Assembly (NCBI GenBank): GCA_003551405.1
Contig: PUMO01000196.1
Location: 1-9,300, forward strand
From: Mollicutes bacterium
Lineage (GTDB): Bacteria > Bacillota_I > Bacilli_A > Izemoplasmatales > Izemoplasmataceae
Length of the DNA: 9,300 nt
Direction of reading: 5' to 3'
A program made the position numbers and the translations under genes. The notes beneath the pieces are model-generated. The model worked only from the letters and a program-made list of their open reading frames with translations, ran no database searches and was not told the DNA's origin. Shown here piece after piece: positions 6,425 to 9,300 of the stretch; position 1 is the first letter of the stretch; the number at the start of each line of letters is the position of its first letter.

Positions 6425-7336
6425 ATGGATACCTTTTATGCCAAGGTAGAAACGTATAATCTTACCAGTGATGATAAAGCGTTCAATACCATCACGGTCA
6501 AAACAGAAGACAGTCAGCTTAAAACGATAGCGATTGACGCAAACGCTTCAGTGAAAACCGGCGAAGTGTATCGTTTTACTGTTACCCCCAATGAAGATGA
6601 CATCCGCGAGCGTCCGCTTGTCAGTGCGTTCACGCATTTTTATGATCTTACGCTAAAAACAAGCGAAAAAGAAAGCATCATGCGCCATTTTTATGATTTT
6701 GCGCCCCTTGCAATTGAAAAAATTCAAACCACGGTTGAATCATACTTGGCCCGCATTGAAAATCCAGCAATCAAAACCATCACTGAAACCTTGTTTCGCC
6801 GCAAGGAAGATGATTTTTATCTTTACCCGGCCGCAACCCGTTTCCATCACGCCTATATAGGCGGGGTGGCGTATCATACGATGACCATGCTAAAACTGGT
6901 CGATGGTTTGGTCGCAACCTATCCCTATTTAAATGAAGAATTGTTAATTGCCGGCATCATCCTTCACGATCTATATAAGATTGGTGAACTTTCCAACTAT
7001 CATGCGCCGAACTACACCAAGGAAGGCAAGTTGATTGGTCACTTGGTCATGGGTAGTGAAGCGATTGGACAGATCGCTCGTGAACAAGGGGTTTATGATA
7101 CGGAAGAACGATTATTGCTGCAGCATATGTTATTGACCCATCATTACTATGGAAATTTTGGCTCCCCCAAAAAGCCAAACATCCCTGAAGCTTTGGCCCT
7201 GCACTTTATCGACAACATTGATTCAAAATTTGCAGTACTCGGCGAGGCGCTCAAACAAACCAAAAAAGGCGAATTTACACAGTCGCTCGGTGTGCTTGAC
7301 AGGGAACGTTATTATAAAGCGAAAGGAAACAAATAA
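6425..7336 (+). CDS. yhaM: YhaM-like 3'-5' exoribonuclease (OB-fold + HD domain)
   Basis: 303 residues. ATG 6425 is chosen because AGGTGA (6415-6420) lies just upstream; an in-frame ATG at 6407 overlaps the pullulanase stop but has no ribosome binding site. Seen: a divergent beta-rich N-terminal part (about 1-75) fitting the OB-fold of YhaM, a helical linker, then the HD domain: FHHAYIGGVAYHT (141-153), IILHDLYKIGEL (178-189, metal ligands His181-Asp182), LIGHLVMG, LLLQHMLLTHH (230-240), GSPKKPNIPEALALHFIDNIDSK with the second conserved Asp, and KKGEFTQ before a final RYYK. This order matches YhaM of Bacillus and Staphylococcus, which trims RNA 3' ends. An oddity is HDLYK where relatives read HDLGK. 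The N-terminal domain is poorly conserved, so RNA specificity may differ. Third gene of the cca-pullulanase run, with no terminator before it. Confidence 0.85.
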   Translation: MDTFYAKVETYNLTSDDKAFNTITVKTEDSQLKTIAIDANASVKTGEVYRFTVTPNEDDIRERPLVSAFTHFYDLTLKTSEKESIMRHFYDFAPLAIEKIQTTVESYLARIENPAIKTITETLFRRKEDDFYLYPAATRFHHAYIGGVAYHTMTMLKLVDGLVATYPYLNEELLIAGIILHDLYKIGELSNYHAPNYTKEGKLIGHLVMGSEAIGQIAREQGVYDTEERLLLQHMLLTHHYYGNFGSPKKPNIPEALALHFIDNIDSKFAVLGEALKQTKKGEFTQSLGVLDRERYYKAKGNK

Positions 7337-7347
7337 AGGCATGGACA

Positions 7348-7375
7348 TTGATATTCCCTTGTGTTAAACTATTAG
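7348..7375 (+). promoter_or_regulatory. Candidate promoter for rplY with overlapping inverted repeat
   Basis: TTGATA (7348-7353), a 16-base spacer and TATTAG (7370-7375) form a moderate sigma-A-like promoter in the 93-bp gap before rplY. TTCCCT (7354-7359) and AGGGAA (7374-7379) are perfect 6-base inverted arms within it, suggesting an operator or a hairpin; no T-run follows, so it is not a terminator. Alternative -10 placements are possible. Confidence 0.35.
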
Positions 7376-7429
7376 GGAAACTATCGTTATTGAGTGTTTT
7401 TTCGCATTTGTTAAGGAGTGAATATAATT

Positions 7430-8071
7430 ATGAAAGTTGAACAACGCACTGAAAAACTCAAAGACGTACGCAGTGCCAAACAAGTCCCTGGAATTCTTTA
7501 TGGTAAAGGCATTGAGCCAACCCCATTAAAGGCGGATTTCAAGGAATTTGTGGCCGCGTATAATGAATATGGTCAAAGTATGACCTTTGAACTCAGCGTC
7601 GGCAAAAAGAAACATCAAGTCTATTTCAAGGAGATCCAAACCGATCCCTTGCGCCCAAATCATGTGCTACACTTTGATGTCCAAAAGATTTCTGCAGATG
7701 ATACGATTACCGCAGACATCCCGATTGAAATTCTCGGTCGTGACGATGTTGAAAAACGCGGGCTTATCGTTGAACAGATCTTTGATACCATCGAGACAGA
7801 TTTCCCAGCCGGAAGCGGTATTTCGAGTGTTGAAGTTGATGTAAGCGGCCTTGAAGGAAACGAATCATTAACCGTTAACGACCTTGAACTGCCTGAAGGC
7901 TTCAAGCCACTTGCGGACGAAAATGAAACCATCGTCTCCATTTCCTTCCCACAAGAGGAAGAAGAAGTCGAGGTTGACGAAGAAGCCGATGAAGAACTCG
8001 AAGTTGAAGCCATCAAGCAAAAAGGTGAAGACGAAGAGGACGAAGACGCTTCAGAGGAAGACGACGAATAA
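7430..8071 (+). CDS. rplY: Ribosomal protein bL25 / general stress protein Ctc
   Basis: 213 residues. An in-frame GTG at 7418 is part of the AAGGAGTG ribosome binding site itself, so ATG 7430 is the start. Binds 5S rRNA in the large ribosomal subunit. Seen: the N-terminal L25 beta-barrel (about 1-90) with VPGILYGKG (19-27), FKEFVAAY, VYFKEIQTDPLRPNHVLHFD (64-83, the conserved core), then the TL5/CTC C-terminal domain (about 92-175) with IPIEILGRDDVEKRGLIVEQ and LEGNESLTVNDLELPEG. After residue 175 comes an extended, highly acidic tail (about 38 residues dominated by Glu and Asp), as is common in the long Ctc form. It is separated from yhaM by a gap with its own candidate promoter and ends at an intrinsic terminator, so it can be expressed alone. 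Confidence 0.93.
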   Translation: MKVEQRTEKLKDVRSAKQVPGILYGKGIEPTPLKADFKEFVAAYNEYGQSMTFELSVGKKKHQVYFKEIQTDPLRPNHVLHFDVQKISADDTITADIPIEILGRDDVEKRGLIVEQIFDTIETDFPAGSGISSVEVDVSGLEGNESLTVNDLELPEGFKPLADENETIVSISFPQEEEEVEVDEEADEELEVEAIKQKGEDEEDEDASEEDDE

Positions 8072-8082
8072 CCATGTAAATG

Positions 8083-8112
8083 AAGGCCCTGCCATGTGCG
8101 GGGCCTTTTTTT
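8083..8112 (+). terminator. Intrinsic terminator of rplY
   Basis: AAGGCCCTGC (8083-8092) pairs with GCGGGGCCTT (8098-8107) over ten base pairs (one G-T wobble) around the loop CATGT, followed by a run of seven T. It lies 12 bases after the rplY stop. Confidence 0.9.
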
Positions 8113-8129
8113 AATGCATGATTAAGCCA

Positions 8130-8160
8130 TAAAAAAAGCCACCGCACATGGCGGTGGCTT
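8130..8160 (-). terminator. Intrinsic terminator of the minus-strand parvulin-like gene
   Basis: Perfect ten-base-pair stem between 8136-8145 and 8151-8160 with a 5-base loop. Read on the minus strand it is followed by seven T (the A-run at 8131-8137), five bases after the TAA at 8166-8168. Together with the rplY terminator it insulates the two convergent genes. Confidence 0.9.
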
Positions 8161-8165
8161 AACAT

Positions 8166-9300
8166 TTAATCCAATGAAGGGAACAAGCGACGGGTGTAAA
8201 ACTCGCTTAAGGATTCTAGACGTCCGAGCTGATGGTCATGGTCCATCGTGAAGCTGACGTCACCATCGATTATGATATCACTCATGATCACTGAATAGTT
8301 GCCGTCTGAATAGATGGCGTTAAATTCAGGTTGGAAATATACTTCAAGTGCTTGCTCTACACTTTGTGGCACGTCATGTTCGGGTTGTTCACCTCTGAAC
8401 TGCGCAAGAATGTTTTCAGTATAGGCGTTCATTTGTTCGATGTTTGGAACGCTTGAATCATTTTCAAATTGTTCATCATATTCCTCACTGTCTTCGTCCA
8501 AATAGGCACTAGGCTGCATGTGGTCTTCAGGTAAACGCCCGTGGATGAAGTGCAGTCCGAATTGGCTCTGTGTCATTTGATCATTGGTGTTATGATCTGC
8601 CTCGTCATCGTACGCGCCATAAATATCTTGGAGTGACTCTACAAAGGCTTCATCATAGTTTTGTGTGTTCTGATAATCTAGTGGTGTGCGTTCACCGTCT
8701 TCTTCCTGCGGTGCGCTTAAGTCTTCATACATCACACGAAGCCCTCGGTTACGGAACTTGGCCCATTTGGAATAATCCTCGTCGTCTTCATCTTCGCCGC
8801 GTAGGCTTGTCATGTATTCACTGACGAGTTCGTCAAAGTCAGCGTCCTCATCATCAAGCATCTCAGTGAATGTTTCATGGAGTTCTTCGTGAAGGGCCTC
8901 AAGCGCTTCTTGTTCTGAATCACTCAGTGAATCATAGTAATCCGCAAAGTTGTCTGGGACAAAGTCGTTGTCAAAATCCACATAGATGAGTAAGTGCTCA
9001 GTATCTAAAGAGAAGTAGTTGTCATGATTGTGTTCAACGCGATCCAAGTAGTCATTGTAGTCAACGTTGTCATACATCATATCATAGCGGATGGTGCGTT
9101 CAACCATTTGTCTTAACATGTCACGCTCGGAATGGAATGAGTCTTCGGGCTGGAAATTATACACACCAAGCGGATCTTGTTGGACGCCCATCATCTGTAA
9201 GATTTGTGGGCGGAATTCTACCGTTTCCCCGAAAATGAAGAGATATTCCTCCCACTCAAATTCTTCAGGAGAAAGCCCCATTTGTTCAAAGACACCGTTC
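8166..9300 (-). CDS. Acidic PpiC/PrsA-like parvulin foldase, C-terminal part (N-terminus beyond window)
   Basis: The frame is open from the TAA at 8166 to the right edge (at least 377 codons). The Met at 9281 has no ribosome binding site and is preceded in frame by NGVFEQ, so it is internal. Seen (numbered from that Met): LSPEEFEWEEYLF resembles the SurA_N/PrsA chaperone helices; EHLLIYVD (95-102) fits the first parvulin strand with its active-site His (H96); a helical stretch and DADFDELVSEYM (146-157) fit the family's gADFaeLAkeyS; QFGLHFIHG (240-248) fits the closing fGyHiI strand with the second His (H244). The domain is enlarged by acidic insertions (for example 162-170 and 262-274). Asp plus Glu make up 95 of 371 residues, with only two Lys. 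If correct, it assists folding of exported proteins and is probably a lipoprotein, but the signal is not visible. A search is needed to confirm the family. Confidence 0.55.
   Translation of the reverse strand, partial: NGVFEQMGLSPEEFEWEEYLFIFGETVEFRPQILQMMGVQQDPLGVYNFQPEDSFHSERDMLRQMVERTIRYDMMYDNVDYNDYLDRVEHNHDNYFSLDTEHLLIYVDFDNDFVPDNFADYYDSLSDSEQEALEALHEELHETFTEMLDDEDADFDELVSEYMTSLRGEDEDDEDYSKWAKFRNRGLRVMYEDLSAPQEEDGERTPLDYQNTQNYDEAFVESLQDIYGAYDDEADHNTNDQMTQSQFGLHFIHGRLPEDHMQPSAYLDEDSEEYDEQFENDSSVPNIEQMNAYTENILAQFRGEQPEHDVPQSVEQALEVYFQPEFNAIYSDGNYSVIMSDIIIDGDVSFTMDHDHQLGRLESLSEFYTRRLFPSLD

Noticed and set aside
7418..7429. GTG start for rplY at 7418
   Set aside because: The GTG is part of the AAGGAGTG ribosome binding site, and L25 proteins start close to the conserved segment beginning at ATG 7430.
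7660..8016. Minus-strand 118-residue serine-rich frame
   Set aside because: Antisense of the rplY gene; the Ser run is the complement of the acidic Glu/Asp codons of the L25 tail.

Overview
The window looks like chromosomal DNA of a low-to-moderate GC member of the Bacillota or a free-living relative of the Mollicutes (an Acholeplasma, Izemoplasma or Haloplasma-like lineage). This is an inference from gene content: a YhaM-type exoribonuclease, a DUF1146 (YwzB-like) membrane protein, a class II CCA-adding enzyme, a cytoplasmic AmyX-like type I pullulanase, Ctc/L25 with an acidic tail, lipoproteins with a Gram-positive lipobox, and GGAGG ribosome binding sites. TGA ends several genes, so it is a stop codon here and Mycoplasma/Spiroplasma-type recoding is excluded. 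No 16S rRNA or other phylogenetic marker is present.

Left third (1-1567, minus strand): a lipoprotein built from alternating type-A and type-B domains that look like FMN_bind (flavinylated) domains. The A+B pair is tandemly duplicated with a period of exactly 807 bp (269 codons), and the gene runs off the left edge. The frame is open for about 520 codons except for one in-frame TAG at 1175-1177, directly after the threonine predicted to carry FMN in the first domain. The gene has a perfect-consensus promoter (TTGACA-N17-TATAAT) overlapped by an 8-bp inverted repeat. Divergent to it lie a NusG domain II (DUF1312) membrane-anchored protein and a DUF1146 membrane protein. NusG_II proteins often sit beside flavinylated redox proteins in Bacillota, so an extracytoplasmic flavin electron-transfer role is the most interesting hypothesis for this end.

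Middle (2444-8071): a minus-strand YigZ/IMPACT-family gene converges on DUF1146 with abutting stop codons and is divergent from a plus-strand run cca - pullulanase - yhaM-like - rplY(ctc). The first three are packed within 4-14 bp. rplY follows a 93-bp gap with its own candidate promoter and ends at a strong intrinsic terminator. The run joins tRNA 3'-end maturation, glycogen/maltodextrin debranching, RNA turnover and a 5S rRNA-binding ribosomal protein. The pullulanase carries Tyr in place of the conserved third catalytic Asp of GH13 region IV.

Right end (8166-9300, minus strand): the C-terminal 377 codons of a very acidic, lysine-poor protein with the hallmarks of a parvulin (PpiC/PrsA-like) foldase, truncated by the window edge. 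It converges on rplY, and each gene has its own hairpin terminator. The lipoprotein and this foldase-like protein are both strikingly acidic while the cytoplasmic enzymes are not, suggesting a saline or marine habitat.
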